From JAQGMJ01 sp036498945 (GTDB lineage Bacteria; Pseudomonadota; Gammaproteobacteria; Burkholderiales; JAEUOS01), in assembly GCA_036498945.1 (NCBI GenBank), contig DASYEQ010000107.1, positions 1-64,000 of the forward strand: 64,000 nt of DNA. The letters are read 5' to 3'. Positions 44,199 through 52,094 of the stretch are shown here, one piece after another (the first letter of the stretch is position 1; every line of letters begins with the position of its first letter). A program made the translations under genes and the position numbers. A model generated the notes under the pieces. That model ran no database searches. It was not told the DNA's origin and was given only the letters and a program-made list of their open reading frames with translations.

Positions 44199-45502
44199 TG
44201 CGCTTCCTCCAGCGCCGCCAGCGTGCCTTTGACGAGATGCTCGATCTCGGCCTCGCCGATCACATACGGCGGCATGAAATACACCGTGCCGCCGATCGGC
44301 CGCAGCAGCAGCCCTTGCTTGAGCGCGGCGGTAAACACGCGCCGCGAAAAACCGGCGTCGGCGCCATCGATATCGAAGGCCCAGATCATGCCGCGCTGGC
44401 GCCAGTGGCGCACGCGGGCATGCTGCATCAGTTCCTGCGCCCGCGCATTGAGCATCTGCGCGCGGCGGCGGTTGGCCGCGAGCACGCCGTCGGCCGCAAA
44501 AATGTCCAGCGTCGCCAGCGCCGCGCGGCAGGCCAGCGGATTGCCGGTATAGGAATGCGAATGCAAAAAGCCGCGCGTGGTGTCGTCGTCGTAAAACGCG
44601 CCGTAGACCGCATCGGTGGTCAACACCACCGACAGCGGCAGGTAACCGCCGCTGATGCCCTTGGAAAGACACAGGAAATCCGGCTTGATCCCGGCCTGTT
44701 CGCAGGCGAGGAACGTCCCGGTGCGCCCGCAGCCGACCGCGATTTCATCGGCGATCAGGTGCACGCCGTGACGGTCGCAACTGGCACGCAGCTGCCGCAG
44801 GTATTCCGCATCATGCATCGCCATGCCCGCCGCGCACTGGATCAGCGGCTCGACAATCACCGCCGCGATTTCACCGTGGCGCTCCGCCAGCACCGCATCA
44901 AGCGCCGCCGCGCAACGCCGCGCGTAATCCGCCGCCGATTCCCCGGCTTCGGCCAGGCGCGCATCCGGGCTGCGCGCAACGATGCCCGGCCGCAGTAGCG
45001 GCGCATAAGCGTCGCGAAACAACGCTACATCCGTCACTGAAAGCGCGCCCACGGTCTCGCCGTGATAGCCGCCGGCGAGACTCACATAGCGGTGTTTCCC
45101 GGATTTTCCACAGTTGCGCCAGTAGTGCTGGCTCATCTTCAGCGCGATCTCGGTCGCCGAGGCGCCGTCCGACGCATAGAAGCAGTGCCCCAGTCCGGTC
45201 AGCACGGCAAGGCGTTCCGAAAGCTCGACCACCGGCGCATGGGTGAACCCCGCCAGCATCACGTGTTCGAGCTGCTCCAGTTGTTCGCGCAGCGCCGCGT
45301 TGATGCGCGGGTTGGCGTGGCCGAACAGGTTGACCCACCAGGAGCTGACGGCGTCGAGATAGCGCTTGCCGTCGGCATCGATCAGCCACGGCCCTTCGCC
45401 GCGGGTGATCGGCACCAGCGGCAGTTGTTCGTGCGCCTTCATCTGCGTGCACGGGTGCCACACCGCCGCCAGGCTGCGTTGCAGGAGTTGCGAATTGTTC
45501 AC
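44195..45502 (-). CDS. bioA: DAPA aminotransferase BioA
   Basis: A 435-residue class III aminotransferase converting 8-amino-7-oxononanoate to 7,8-diaminopelargonate with SAM as amino donor. Characteristic segments are WHPCTQMKAHE at the start, SSWWVNLFGHANPRI, and the PLP Lys in LCLSKGISGGYLPLS. It is the first gene of bioA-bioF-bioD and is divergent from an enolase-superfamily gene. I see no BirA-type operator in the 148-base gap. Confidence 0.94.
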   Translation of the reverse strand: MNNSQLLQRSLAAVWHPCTQMKAHEQLPLVPITRGEGPWLIDADGKRYLDAVSSWWVNLFGHANPRINAALREQLEQLEHVMLAGFTHAPVVELSERLAVLTGLGHCFYASDGASATEIALKMSQHYWRNCGKSGKHRYVSLAGGYHGETVGALSVTDVALFRDAYAPLLRPGIVARSPDARLAEAGESAADYARRCAAALDAVLAERHGEIAAVIVEPLIQCAAGMAMHDAEYLRQLRASCDRHGVHLIADEIAVGCGRTGTFLACEQAGIKPDFLCLSKGISGGYLPLSVVLTTDAVYGAFYDDDTTRGFLHSHSYTGNPLACRAALATLDIFAADGVLAANRRRAQMLNARAQELMQHARVRHWRQRGMIWAFDIDGADAGFSRRVFTAALKQGLLLRPIGGTVYFMPPYVIGEAEIEHLVKGTLAALEEAQ

Positions 45503-45650
45503 TGCGCTCGATACCTTGCCATCAAGGGCGCAATTTTACCGCCGCGACGGTGTTTGCCCCGCGGCGAATCCGGCGCATGCCGCTTCGATGGCTGCGCGGG
45601 TGGCGGCGCGCATGCGAAAATCCGCGCCACTCCCTTACAGGCAATGCCAC

Positions 45651-46802
45651 ATGAAAATCACCGCCGTCAAGTATTTCTCCGTCGATCCCGGCTTTCGCGG
45701 CCGCAACTGGCTGTTCGTCAAGCTCGAAACCGATGCCGGCATTCACGGCTGGGGCGAGGCCTACACCCTGCGCGGGCGCGACGGCGCCATCGGCGCGCAG
45801 ATCGTGGAGCTGGGCGAAACGGTGATCGGCCGCAGCCCGTTCGACATCAAGCATTTCACCCAGGTGGTGTACGACGATTACGCGCAGCGCCGCCATTCCT
45901 TCGAGCTCTACTGCGCGCAAAGCGGCATCGAGCAGGCGATGTGGGACATCGCCGGCAAGGCCTGCAAGCAGCCGGTCTATAACCTGCTGGGCGGCGCCTG
46001 CCGCGGCAAGATCCGCGTCTACGCCAACGGCTGGAGCGACCATTGCAAGACCCCCGACGAATTCGCCCGTGCCGCCGAAGCCGTGGTGGAAAAGGGTTAC
46101 ACCGCGATCAAGCTCTCGCCCATGCCCAACCCCTGGCGCACCTATGTGCCGACGGCGCATGAAGACCACCTGGTGGCCGCCGTCGGCGCCGTGCGCAAGG
46201 CAGTAGGCCCTTCCATCGACATCCTGGTCGATGTGCTGCGCCGCCTGCCGCCGGCCAACGCCATCCGCATGGGCCGGGCGCTGGAAGCGTTCAAGCCCTA
46301 CTGGTACGAGGAACCCTGCCCGGTGGAAAACATGGACGCGCTGGCCGAGATTCGCGCCGCCGTCAACATCCCGCTGGTCTCGGGCGAAGCGCTGTACGGC
46401 AAGTCCGCCTTCCGCGACCTGTTCCGCAAGCGCGCCGCCGACATCATCAACCCCGACATCTGCAACGTCGGCGGCATCCTGGAGCTGAAGGAAATCGCCG
46501 CCATGGCCGAGCCCGAGATGGTGGCCGTCTCGCCGCACAATTTCAATTCCACCACCGTGGCCCTGGCCGCCACCGTGCACGCGGGCGCCACCATGCCCAA
46601 CTTCACCCTCACCGAGTATTACCTGCCGTTCGCCGCCTTCGCCGACAAGATCTGCCCGCAGCAATTGAAGCCGGTGAACGGCTACATCGACCTGCCGACC
46701 GCGCCCGGCCTGGGCCTGGATTTCGACGAGGCGCTGCTCGCCAGGCACGCCGGCCCGCCGCAAAAGGTGCCCGCGCTGCGTAACCCGGCGCAGGAAGGCT
46801 AG
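45651..46802 (+). CDS. Enolase-superfamily dehydratase-like enzyme
   Basis: A 383-residue enzyme of the mandelate racemase group. Metal ligands are D194, E220 (WYEEP) and E246 (SGEAL), a Lys is at K154 (AIKLSPMPNP) and a His at H296 (SPHNFNS). The acid-sugar dehydratases usually have a His or Asn two residues after the first metal ligand; here the segment is VDVLRRLPP, with Leu at 196. It resembles galactarolactone-type cycloisomerases more than classic dehydratases. The gene stands alone, and the substrate is unknown. Confidence 0.83.
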   Translation: MKITAVKYFSVDPGFRGRNWLFVKLETDAGIHGWGEAYTLRGRDGAIGAQIVELGETVIGRSPFDIKHFTQVVYDDYAQRRHSFELYCAQSGIEQAMWDIAGKACKQPVYNLLGGACRGKIRVYANGWSDHCKTPDEFARAAEAVVEKGYTAIKLSPMPNPWRTYVPTAHEDHLVAAVGAVRKAVGPSIDILVDVLRRLPPANAIRMGRALEAFKPYWYEEPCPVENMDALAEIRAAVNIPLVSGEALYGKSAFRDLFRKRAADIINPDICNVGGILELKEIAAMAEPEMVAVSPHNFNSTTVALAATVHAGATMPNFTLTEYYLPFAAFADKICPQQLKPVNGYIDLPTAPGLGLDFDEALLARHAGPPQKVPALRNPAQEG

Positions 46803-47027
46803 CGGTCAGCGGGCGGCGCCGCCGCTTGCTCAACTCTTTTTAGTTGAATTGCATGGCAATGGGTATTTTCCCTTGCCATGCGCGCGCATTCGCGTATCTT
46901 TGGAATCACCGGTCCGGCCGGGCGCGCCCCGCGCCTGCTTTCGCCGCCGGACCTTCCCACCGGTTTGTCGGGCCACGCGGATGCGCGGCCCGCGGCCCGT
47001 CTCGCCCCTGTTTGCCCGGGAGATTCC
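46803..47027. promoter_or_regulatory. Intergenic region with a long hairpin
   Basis: GCATGGCAA (46851-46859) and TTGCCATGC (46873-46881) are perfect arms, and an inner GGG/CCC pair extends the stem around TATTTT. A smaller CAACT/AGTTG hairpin lies at 46831-46846. Together they could terminate the enolase-type gene or bind a regulator upstream of the terminase-like gene. I see no gene here and no -24/-12 element. Confidence 0.5.
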
Positions 47028-48002
47028 ATGACTCGCGAACTCAACGACCGCCAACTGCGCTTCGTCCACGAATACCTGAAAGACCAGAACGCCGGCGCCG
47101 CCGCCATCCGCGCCGGCTATTCGGCGAAAACCAAGGGCACGCATGCCGCCGAGCTGATGCGCAACCCGCTGATCCGCGAGCGCATCGACGAGGGCCTGGC
47201 GCAGCTCTACACCGCGCTCGACATCACCGCCGAAAACCAGTTGCGCCAACTGGCGCGCATCGCCTATCTCGACGTGCGGCGCATGTTCGACGCCGAAGGC
47301 AACCCGCTGCCGATCGCCCAATGGCCCGGCGACCTGGCGCAGACCCTGCTGGTCGGCTTCGATGAAAAACGCGGCGGCGACTGGACGCGGCGCGTGCGCC
47401 AGCCGGCACGCATGCAGGCGCTGCTGGCGCTGGAACGGCGCCTGGCCAAGGCTGGAAACCGGCGAAGTCGGGAAGAGGCCGCCGAAGCGCCTGAGGCAGG
47501 GGAGCGACCAGCCGGCGGTTTTTTCTCGCGGCTATTCGAGCGCAGGCTGCCGCATCTGGAGGAAGAAGCAGCGCAGCCACCGGTCGCGCGCGGCGACTCA
47601 GCCACCACGCTGTCACCTTCCGTCGATAACCGGGTGCAGGCCGTGCAGCCTCGCGCCGGCGAGGAGGTGACGAGCGAAGTGGCCGACGCTGAAGCGCCTG
47701 CCGCCGCCAATGCGCTCGCCGAAGAGCCGGCGGCGGCTTACCCGCCGGGCGCTTCGCCTTTCGATCCCACTTACAACTTCCGCAAGGACCCGGACTGGAT
47801 GTGGGGCGGGCGCTACCGCTTCAAGCTGCGCCGCGAACCCGAGGCGCTGCCACCTGAACCGCTGGAGCGGTTGCCGGCGAACTTTCGCGTGCGCGCGGGC
47901 GCGACCATCCCGGCGAAGGAGTCGCCGGGGTTCATACCGCCGTATCTGCACCGCGAACGGCCAGCCGTGGCCGAAACCGGGCCGGTGTTCGACGATGACT
48001 AG
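47028..48002 (+). CDS. Orphan terminase small subunit-like protein with long C-terminal extension
   Basis: A 324-residue protein. Residues 1-150 match the phage terminase small subunit family (LNDRQLRFVHEYLKDQNAGAAAIRAGYSAKTKGTHAAELMRN, then a domain with IAYLDVRRMFD), whose helix-turn-helix binds packaging DNA. The rest is an unusual Pro/Glu/Ala-rich linker and a C-terminal segment (FDPTYNFRKDPDWMWGGRYRFKLRREPE). No large terminase subunit, portal or other phage gene is nearby, so it is likely domesticated, perhaps as a DNA-binding regulator. The start has only a weak ribosome site. Confidence 0.75.
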   Translation: MTRELNDRQLRFVHEYLKDQNAGAAAIRAGYSAKTKGTHAAELMRNPLIRERIDEGLAQLYTALDITAENQLRQLARIAYLDVRRMFDAEGNPLPIAQWPGDLAQTLLVGFDEKRGGDWTRRVRQPARMQALLALERRLAKAGNRRSREEAAEAPEAGERPAGGFFSRLFERRLPHLEEEAAQPPVARGDSATTLSPSVDNRVQAVQPRAGEEVTSEVADAEAPAAANALAEEPAAAYPPGASPFDPTYNFRKDPDWMWGGRYRFKLRREPEALPPEPLERLPANFRVRAGATIPAKESPGFIPPYLHRERPAVAETGPVFDDD

Positions 48003-48008
48003 GGCGCG

Positions 48009-48056
48009 GGCCAAACCACGGCGTGAAAAATACCGTGATTTACCGTGGTTTTGGCC
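48009..48056. terminator. Long shared hairpin between convergent genes
   Basis: GGCCAAACCACGG (48009-48021) pairs with CCGTGGTTTTGGCC (48043-48056) with one unpaired base, around a 21-base loop. It fills the whole gap between the terminase-like gene and the ferritin-like gene stops and contains a T4 run on the right arm. It should stop both transcripts. Confidence 0.75.
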
Positions 48057-48638
48057 TCAGGCGGCCTTGCGATGGGTGCGCGGCGCGCGGTCGCGGATTT
48101 CCGCCGGCAGGTCCACCAGCAGGTCGGCCATGTCGTCGGCGTGCTCCTCTTCCACCGCGAGAATGCCTTCCATCATGCGGCGGGTGGTGGAGTCCTTGGT
48201 GCCCAGGTATTGCACGATCTCGCGGTAGGAATCGATGGCGATACGCTCGGCCACCAGGTTTTCCTTGATCATGTCGACCAGGGTGTCGCCTTCGACGTAT
48301 TCGGCATGGCTGCGCGCGGACAGGCCGTCCGGCGAGAAATTGGGCTCGCCGCCCAGCTGCACGATGCGGTCGGCGATCTGGTCGGCATGACCCTGCTCTT
48401 CGTTGGCGTGGGCGAGGAATTCATCGGCGATGCTCTTCGCTTGCAGACCTTTGGCCATGAAGTAATGGCGACGATAGCGCAGGGTGCAGACGATCTCGGT
48501 TGCCAGCGAATCGTTGAGCAGCTTGAGCACGGTCTCGCGATCGGCCGCATAGGAGGCGGTGACGGCGCCTTCGTCGATATGCTGGCGCGCGCGTTCGCGC
48601 AGGGTTTTTACATCGGTGAGGAAAGAGGTGTCGGCCAT
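48057..48638 (-). CDS. Ferritin-like diiron protein (bacterioferritin/Dps-like)
   Basis: A 193-residue four-helix protein starting MADTSFLTDVKTLRERARQHIDEG. The diiron motifs are EIVCTLRYRRHYF, EFLAHANEEQGHADQIADRI (ExxH) and AIDSYREIVQYLGTKDSTTRRMMEGILAVEEEHADDM. It probably stores or oxidises iron in the cytoplasm. Upstream there is a well-matched -24/-12 element (48732-48746), placing it in the putative sigma-54 stress set with the neighbouring metallothionein. Confidence 0.85.
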   Translation of the reverse strand: MADTSFLTDVKTLRERARQHIDEGAVTASYAADRETVLKLLNDSLATEIVCTLRYRRHYFMAKGLQAKSIADEFLAHANEEQGHADQIADRIVQLGGEPNFSPDGLSARSHAEYVEGDTLVDMIKENLVAERIAIDSYREIVQYLGTKDSTTRRMMEGILAVEEEHADDMADLLVDLPAEIRDRAPRTHRKAA

Positions 48639-48731
48639 TGGTGTTCTCCGAGTCGGTGTTATTGATGATGATGACGCACCCCTACGTAGAGGAAGATGCG
48701 GCGCGGGTGAGCTTGTACGTGGGAGCAAAAT

Positions 48732-48746
48732 GCACGAAGCGTGCCC
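48732..48746 (-). promoter_or_regulatory. Candidate sigma-54 promoter of the ferritin-like gene
   Basis: Read on the minus strand: GGGCACGCTTCGTGC. The GG and GC are exactly ten bases apart and GGCACG is a perfect -24 block; the -12 block is GTGC instead of TTGC. The predicted start of transcription is about 80 bases before the ferritin ATG. Confidence 0.6.
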
Positions 48747-48805
48747 ACGCGCTTGAGAGGGAAGTGGCGCGCGCGGCGGCGTAAGAATTGCCGGGCTGCG
48801 TGCAT

Positions 48806-48824
48806 TGGCGGGAAATATTTCCGC
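48806..48824. promoter_or_regulatory. AT-centred near-palindrome between ferritin and metallothionein genes
   Basis: GGCGGGAAATATTTCCGCC is symmetrical around AATATT apart from one extra G. It lies 12 bases beyond the metallothionein stop and about 60 bases upstream of the ferritin promoter, so it could be a terminator stem or a regulator site. Confidence 0.4.
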
Positions 48825-48835
48825 CGCCGTGCGGC

Positions 48836-49018
48836 TCAGGACGAGGGGCCGATGCCTTCTTCCGGCGTGCACAGCGTATGGCCGCACTGGCAGGGTTCCC
48901 ATTCACTGGCCTTCATGCAGTATTCGCTGCAGTACTCCCGGTCCATGGGGATCAGGCAGGCGCACATCGCATGGGCGCATTTGTGGGTGGAGGGGTCGAG
49001 GGAACTGTTCTCCGGCAT
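48836..49018 (-). CDS. Bacterial metallothionein (SmtA/BmtA-like)
   Basis: A 60-residue cytoplasmic protein with nine Cys and several His: CAHAMCACLIPMDREYCSEYC followed by CQCGHTLC. The spacing, the central REYCSEYC helix-turn (DRxGxYYCSEAC in known members) and the final CGHTxC match prokaryotic metallothioneins, which bind zinc or cadmium in a four-metal cluster. GGAG lies six bases before the ATG. A very good -24/-12 element is at 49094-49108, so control may be through sigma-54 and not an SmtB-type repressor, whose site I do not see. Confidence 0.87.
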   Translation of the reverse strand: MPENSSLDPSTHKCAHAMCACLIPMDREYCSEYCMKASEWEPCQCGHTLCTPEEGIGPSS

Positions 49019-49093
49019 GGCGTCTCCAACGGATATTGGGTGGGCATTTGCAAGACGTCGCGACAGCGGGCGTCACAATGTAAATGTCGAAGC

Positions 49094-49108
49094 GCAAGGG
49101 CCATGCCA
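49094..49108 (-). promoter_or_regulatory. Candidate sigma-54 promoter of the metallothionein gene
   Basis: On the minus strand: TGGCATGGCCCTTGC, against consensus TGGCACG-N4-TTGC. Only two positions in the -24 block differ. Spacing is exact and the predicted start is about 64 bases before the ATG. A second such element on the + strand lies 20 bases away, so the two promoters diverge. Confidence 0.7.
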
Positions 49109-49128
49109 GTCCCGGCAGCGGAAAAGCC

Positions 49129-49143
49129 GGGCGCGTAGCTTGC
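49129..49143 (+). promoter_or_regulatory. Candidate sigma-54 promoter of the 60-residue gene
   Basis: GGGCGCGTAGCTTGC, followed by T, has a perfect -12 block and GGC-CG in the -24 block with exact spacing. The predicted start lies about 23 bases before the ATG at 49178. Confidence 0.65.
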
Positions 49144-49177
49144 TTACGTATGGCGAGCGAATAAAGAGGAGTGCAGT

Positions 49178-49360
49178 ATGCAAACCATTGAAACCAGGCG
49201 CAGCGATTCGGGCCGGTCGCATCCGGACCGGCATCCGGGGCTGCTCGAAAATTTGGACAATCCCCACCCGGGCAGCCGGCGCGTGGCCGCGTACGAGGCG
49301 TGCAGAACGGCCGCCAGGCGCGGCACGAAGGGCGCGGCGGCACGTAACACCCCGCGCTAG
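49178..49360 (+). CDS. Small basic protein of unknown function
   Basis: A 60-residue basic protein (MQTIETRRSDSGRSHPDRHP at the start, AARRGTKGAAARN at the end) with no signal, helix-rich membrane part or known motif. I accept it as a gene because AAGAGGAG lies seven bases before its ATG and a strong -24/-12 element is placed just upstream. It diverges from the metallothionein gene and is followed by a BON lipoprotein gene 95 bases downstream, possibly in one transcript. Confidence 0.6.
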   Translation: MQTIETRRSDSGRSHPDRHPGLLENLDNPHPGSRRVAAYEACRTAARRGTKGAAARNTPR

Positions 49361-49455
49361 GCGCGGGGCGGCATGCGCCGCCGCATGTCCCAGGCTGCCA
49401 GGCCTGCCCGACGGGGCGGCCCGCTCGCGCGGGTCGGCACGCGAAGGAGCATGTC

Positions 49456-49866
49456 ATGCGGTTTGGCGTTGAACGAAGGTATAAATTGATGGCGCTGGGG
49501 CTGGCTGCCGGCGCCTTGCTGTCGATCGCGGCCTGCGAGCGCACCGGGGGGACGAGCAGCGATTCGCCGCCGGCCGCGCCGGTGCCGACCAGGGCCGATC
49601 CGCGCAACGTGATGCCGCCGGGCGGGCCTTACGCCTGGGTGGGCGACGCGCAAGGCACGCGCGACCGCGATTTGACGGCGAAAGTGAGGCTGGCGCTGCG
49701 GGCGGAAAGCGCGGTGGACGGCCTGGATATCGCTGTCACCAGTGTCAAGGGCAAGGTCCTGCTTTCCGGCGCCTTGCCGCAGGAACAGATTCCGCGCGCG
49801 GTCGAGGTGGCGCGCGCGGTGGACGGGGTACGCGAGGTGGACAACCGCCTGGCAGCGACCGGCTGA
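49456..49866 (+). CDS. BON-domain lipoprotein
   Basis: A 136-residue protein. A hydrophobic N-terminus ends in SIAAC (lipobox, Cys about residue 27), then a Pro-rich linker and one BON domain (about residues 68-135: RDLTAKVRLALRAESAVDG, VTSVKGKVLLSGALPQEQIPRAVEVARAVDGVREVDNRL). GGAG precedes the ATG. BON proteins such as OsmY and DolP bind phospholipid and protect the envelope under stress. Context with ferritin, metallothionein and CsbD genes fits. Confidence 0.83.
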   Translation: MRFGVERRYKLMALGLAAGALLSIAACERTGGTSSDSPPAAPVPTRADPRNVMPPGGPYAWVGDAQGTRDRDLTAKVRLALRAESAVDGLDIAVTSVKGKVLLSGALPQEQIPRAVEVARAVDGVREVDNRLAATG

Positions 49867-49918
49867 GGCCGGCCGCTGCGCGGTTGAGCGAACCCGCCGC
49901 AGGCACGGCGGACGCAGT

Positions 49919-50476
49919 CTAATAGTGGTCTTCGAGCGCCGGTACGCGCGGATCAAAGTCTTTCCAGTCGCCGTCTTCCCAGCGGCCTTCGACGCGCTCG
50001 ATGGCGCGGGCGCCGTGGCGATGCAGGGTGGCGCGGGCGATCTGTTCGGTGCCGGGGCGGTCGACGCAAATCGCCACCATCGGCCCGGCGCCCGGTTCGG
50101 TGGGCACTTCCGGTACCTCGCTGCCGTCTTCCAGCTTGTTGAGGGCGCCGATCAGCGAACCCACATAGGCACCGACGCCGCCGGCCGCAAGCGCGGCAAT
50201 GGCGCCGGTTTCCGGGGCGATGGCGGCGGTGACGCCGCCGACCACCACGCCGGCGGCGCCGCCGAGTGCCGCGCCGCTGGCAGCGCCGCCGCCGGCATGC
50301 TTGGCATGGCCGTCGGCAAATTCATCGCCGCCCAGCGAATAGAGCCCGTGCTGGCCTGGTGGATTGACGTAATAGCTGGCGAATTCTTCCCGCGTGAAGT
50401 GGGCGGCATCCAGTTCGGTGAGGACCGCAAGCACCTGGGAGGTGGTTTCAAAACGACCCGCGATGATGTGCGACAT
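49919..50476 (-). CDS. Glycine-zipper stress protein
   Basis: A 185-residue protein. The N-terminus (MSHIIAGRFETTSQVLAVLTELDAAHFTREEFASYYVNPPGQHG) resembles general-stress proteins that begin with a ferredoxin-like fold. A long Gly/Ala zipper follows (ASGAALGGAAGVVVGGVTAAIAPETG, then GGVGAYVGSLIG) that could insert in membrane, and an acidic soluble end. It starts 16 bases after the rpoN stop on the same strand with AAGGAG before the ATG, so it is almost certainly co-transcribed with rpoN. Confidence 0.75.
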   Translation of the reverse strand: MSHIIAGRFETTSQVLAVLTELDAAHFTREEFASYYVNPPGQHGLYSLGGDEFADGHAKHAGGGAASGAALGGAAGVVVGGVTAAIAPETGAIAALAAGGVGAYVGSLIGALNKLEDGSEVPEVPTEPGAGPMVAICVDRPGTEQIARATLHRHGARAIERVEGRWEDGDWKDFDPRVPALEDHY

Positions 50477-50492
50477 GGCCTTGTCTCCTTTC

Positions 50493-51932
50493 TCAAGATG
50501 CGGCCGCGACGGCGGCGCCTTTCATCACCCGGCGCAATTCGACGCTCGGGATTTTCATCAGGTTGCGGTATTTGGTGACGGTGCGCCGCGCCACGTGCAG
50601 GCCCTGTTCATGCAGCATCTGCGCGATCTGCGCGTCCGACAGGGGGCCGGCCTGGTTTTCCGCCTTGATCAGTTCGCGGATCAGCGCGCGCACCGCGGTG
50701 GCGGAGGAGGGGCCGTGCTCGGTTTCGAGCTGGCGCGAGAAGAAGTGCTTGAACTCGAACAGGCCGCGCGGGGTGGCCATGTACTTGCCGTTGGTGACGC
50801 GGCAGATGGTGGATTCGTGCAGGTCGAGTTCCTCGGCGATCTGCTTCAAGGCCAGCGGCTTCATCGACAGCTCGCCGTTGTCGAAAAAGCCGCGCTGCTT
50901 GGCGAGGATGGCGTCGGCGACGCGCTGGATGGTGTTGAAGCGCTGCTCGACGTTCTTGATCAGCCAGCGCGCCTCCTGCAACTGGCCCATCAGGGGCGCG
51001 TTGTCGCTCTTGCGCCCACCGGCGGCGCCGGCGTAGGCCTGGTTGATGTGCAGGCGCGGCTGCGCGGCCGGGTTGATCACCGCCTGCCACTGGCCGCGCG
51101 ATTTGCTCACCAGCACGTCGGGCACGACGTAGCGCGTGTGGTCCGCGCCGAACTGGTTGCCGGGGCGCGGGTCGAGGGAGCGGATCAGCAGGCGCGCGGT
51201 GTGCAGTTCGCGTTCGCAACAAGTGGTCAGGTCCTGGATTTTCGGGAATTGGCGATTGGCGAGCAGGTCGAGGTGATCGGCGAGAATCGCGCGCGCCAGC
51301 TTCAGGCCCTCGGTGTTCTCCGGCAGGCGGTCCAGCTGCAGCAGCAGGCATTCCTGCAGGCAGCGCGCGCCGACGCCGGCGGGTTCCAGGGTCTGCAACA
51401 GGCGCAGCATGGCGCACAGTTCGCTGGCGTCAACCTCGTGTTCCTCGGGGATCATGTGGGCCAGTTCCTCGAGCTCGATGCGCAGGTAGCCGTCGTCGTC
51501 CAGCGCCTCGACGACGAATTGCGCCAGGGCGCGGTCGCGCTCGTCCATCTGCGACAGTAGCAACTGGCCGCGCAGGTGGTCGTGCAGGGTAACGGGGGCT
51601 TCGGAGCGGCCGGTCCAGTCGCCGTCGTCGGTGTCTTCGCCGCGCGGCGTGCGCGGAGCGGTGATGGGGTCTTCGGCGGCCCAGGTTTCGGGCTCGGGCG
51701 CCGCTGCCGGTTCCGCGTCGGCCGCGGCCGCCGACTCACCATTCGCGGCGGACGGGGAGCCGGCGAAATCATTGGACGACTCCGGCGATTCAAGAAAGGG
51801 ATTGCTGACCAGGGCCTGCTCGATCTCCTGGGTCAGTTCCAGCGACGACAGTTGCAGCAGGCGCAGCGCCTGTTGCATGCGCGGCGTCAGCACCATGTGC
51901 TGACGCATGCCCATTTCCATTCCGACTTTCAT
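50493..51932 (-). CDS. rpoN: RNA polymerase sigma-54 factor RpoN (probable second copy)
   Basis: A 479-residue sigma-54 factor. ATG 51932 gives the canonical start MKVGMEMGMRQHMVLTPRMQQALRLLQLSSLELTQEIEQAL (activator-interacting region I). An acidic linker with ED-rich residues follows, then the core-binding domain, helix-turn-helix (LDLHESTICRVTNGKYMATPRG) and the RpoN box at residues 448-456, ARRTVTKYR, with Thr for the usual Ala. The usual rpoN neighbours (lptB, hpf, ptsN) are missing, so this is likely a paralogue. It has its own -24/-12 element (52037-52051), predicting autoregulation, and carries a glycine-zipper gene behind it. Confidence 0.93.
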   Translation of the reverse strand: MKVGMEMGMRQHMVLTPRMQQALRLLQLSSLELTQEIEQALVSNPFLESPESSNDFAGSPSAANGESAAAADAEPAAAPEPETWAAEDPITAPRTPRGEDTDDGDWTGRSEAPVTLHDHLRGQLLLSQMDERDRALAQFVVEALDDDGYLRIELEELAHMIPEEHEVDASELCAMLRLLQTLEPAGVGARCLQECLLLQLDRLPENTEGLKLARAILADHLDLLANRQFPKIQDLTTCCERELHTARLLIRSLDPRPGNQFGADHTRYVVPDVLVSKSRGQWQAVINPAAQPRLHINQAYAGAAGGRKSDNAPLMGQLQEARWLIKNVEQRFNTIQRVADAILAKQRGFFDNGELSMKPLALKQIAEELDLHESTICRVTNGKYMATPRGLFEFKHFFSRQLETEHGPSSATAVRALIRELIKAENQAGPLSDAQIAQMLHEQGLHVARRTVTKYRNLMKIPSVELRRVMKGAAVAAAS

Positions 51933-52036
51933 GAAAGATCCCTTGGACGACGATTGAATGCCTGCGCTTTTCCCTGGACATGCGCACCGCGCAGGGTGCG
52001 GATGCAGGATGAGGCCTTGCTTGCTCCTGCATATCT

Positions 52037-52051
52037 GCAAGCACTGTGCCG
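52037..52051 (-). promoter_or_regulatory. Candidate sigma-54 promoter of rpoN
   Basis: On the minus strand: CGGCACAGTGCTTGC, followed by A. GGCAC and TTGCA match the consensus perfectly and the spacing is exact. The predicted start is about 93 bases before the rpoN ATG. If used, this sigma-54 gene needs sigma-54 for its own transcription. Confidence 0.75.
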
Positions 52052-52063
52052 CTATCGCGTGGC

Positions 52064-52094
52064 GGAAAAACTTACCGTCGATGGAAAAACTTAC
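52064..52094. repeat. Exact 12-base direct repeats between divergent sigma-54 promoters
   Basis: GGAAAAACTTAC is found at 52064-52075 and 52083-52094, a period of 19 bases. The pair lies 13 bases behind the rpoN -24 element and about 120 bases upstream of the divergent -24 element at 52212, the positions where enhancer-binding activators attach. Related sequences occur at 56588-56599, 56606-56617, 63417-63428 and 63503-63514 (GTAASTTTT-type on the + strand). Confidence 0.7.
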
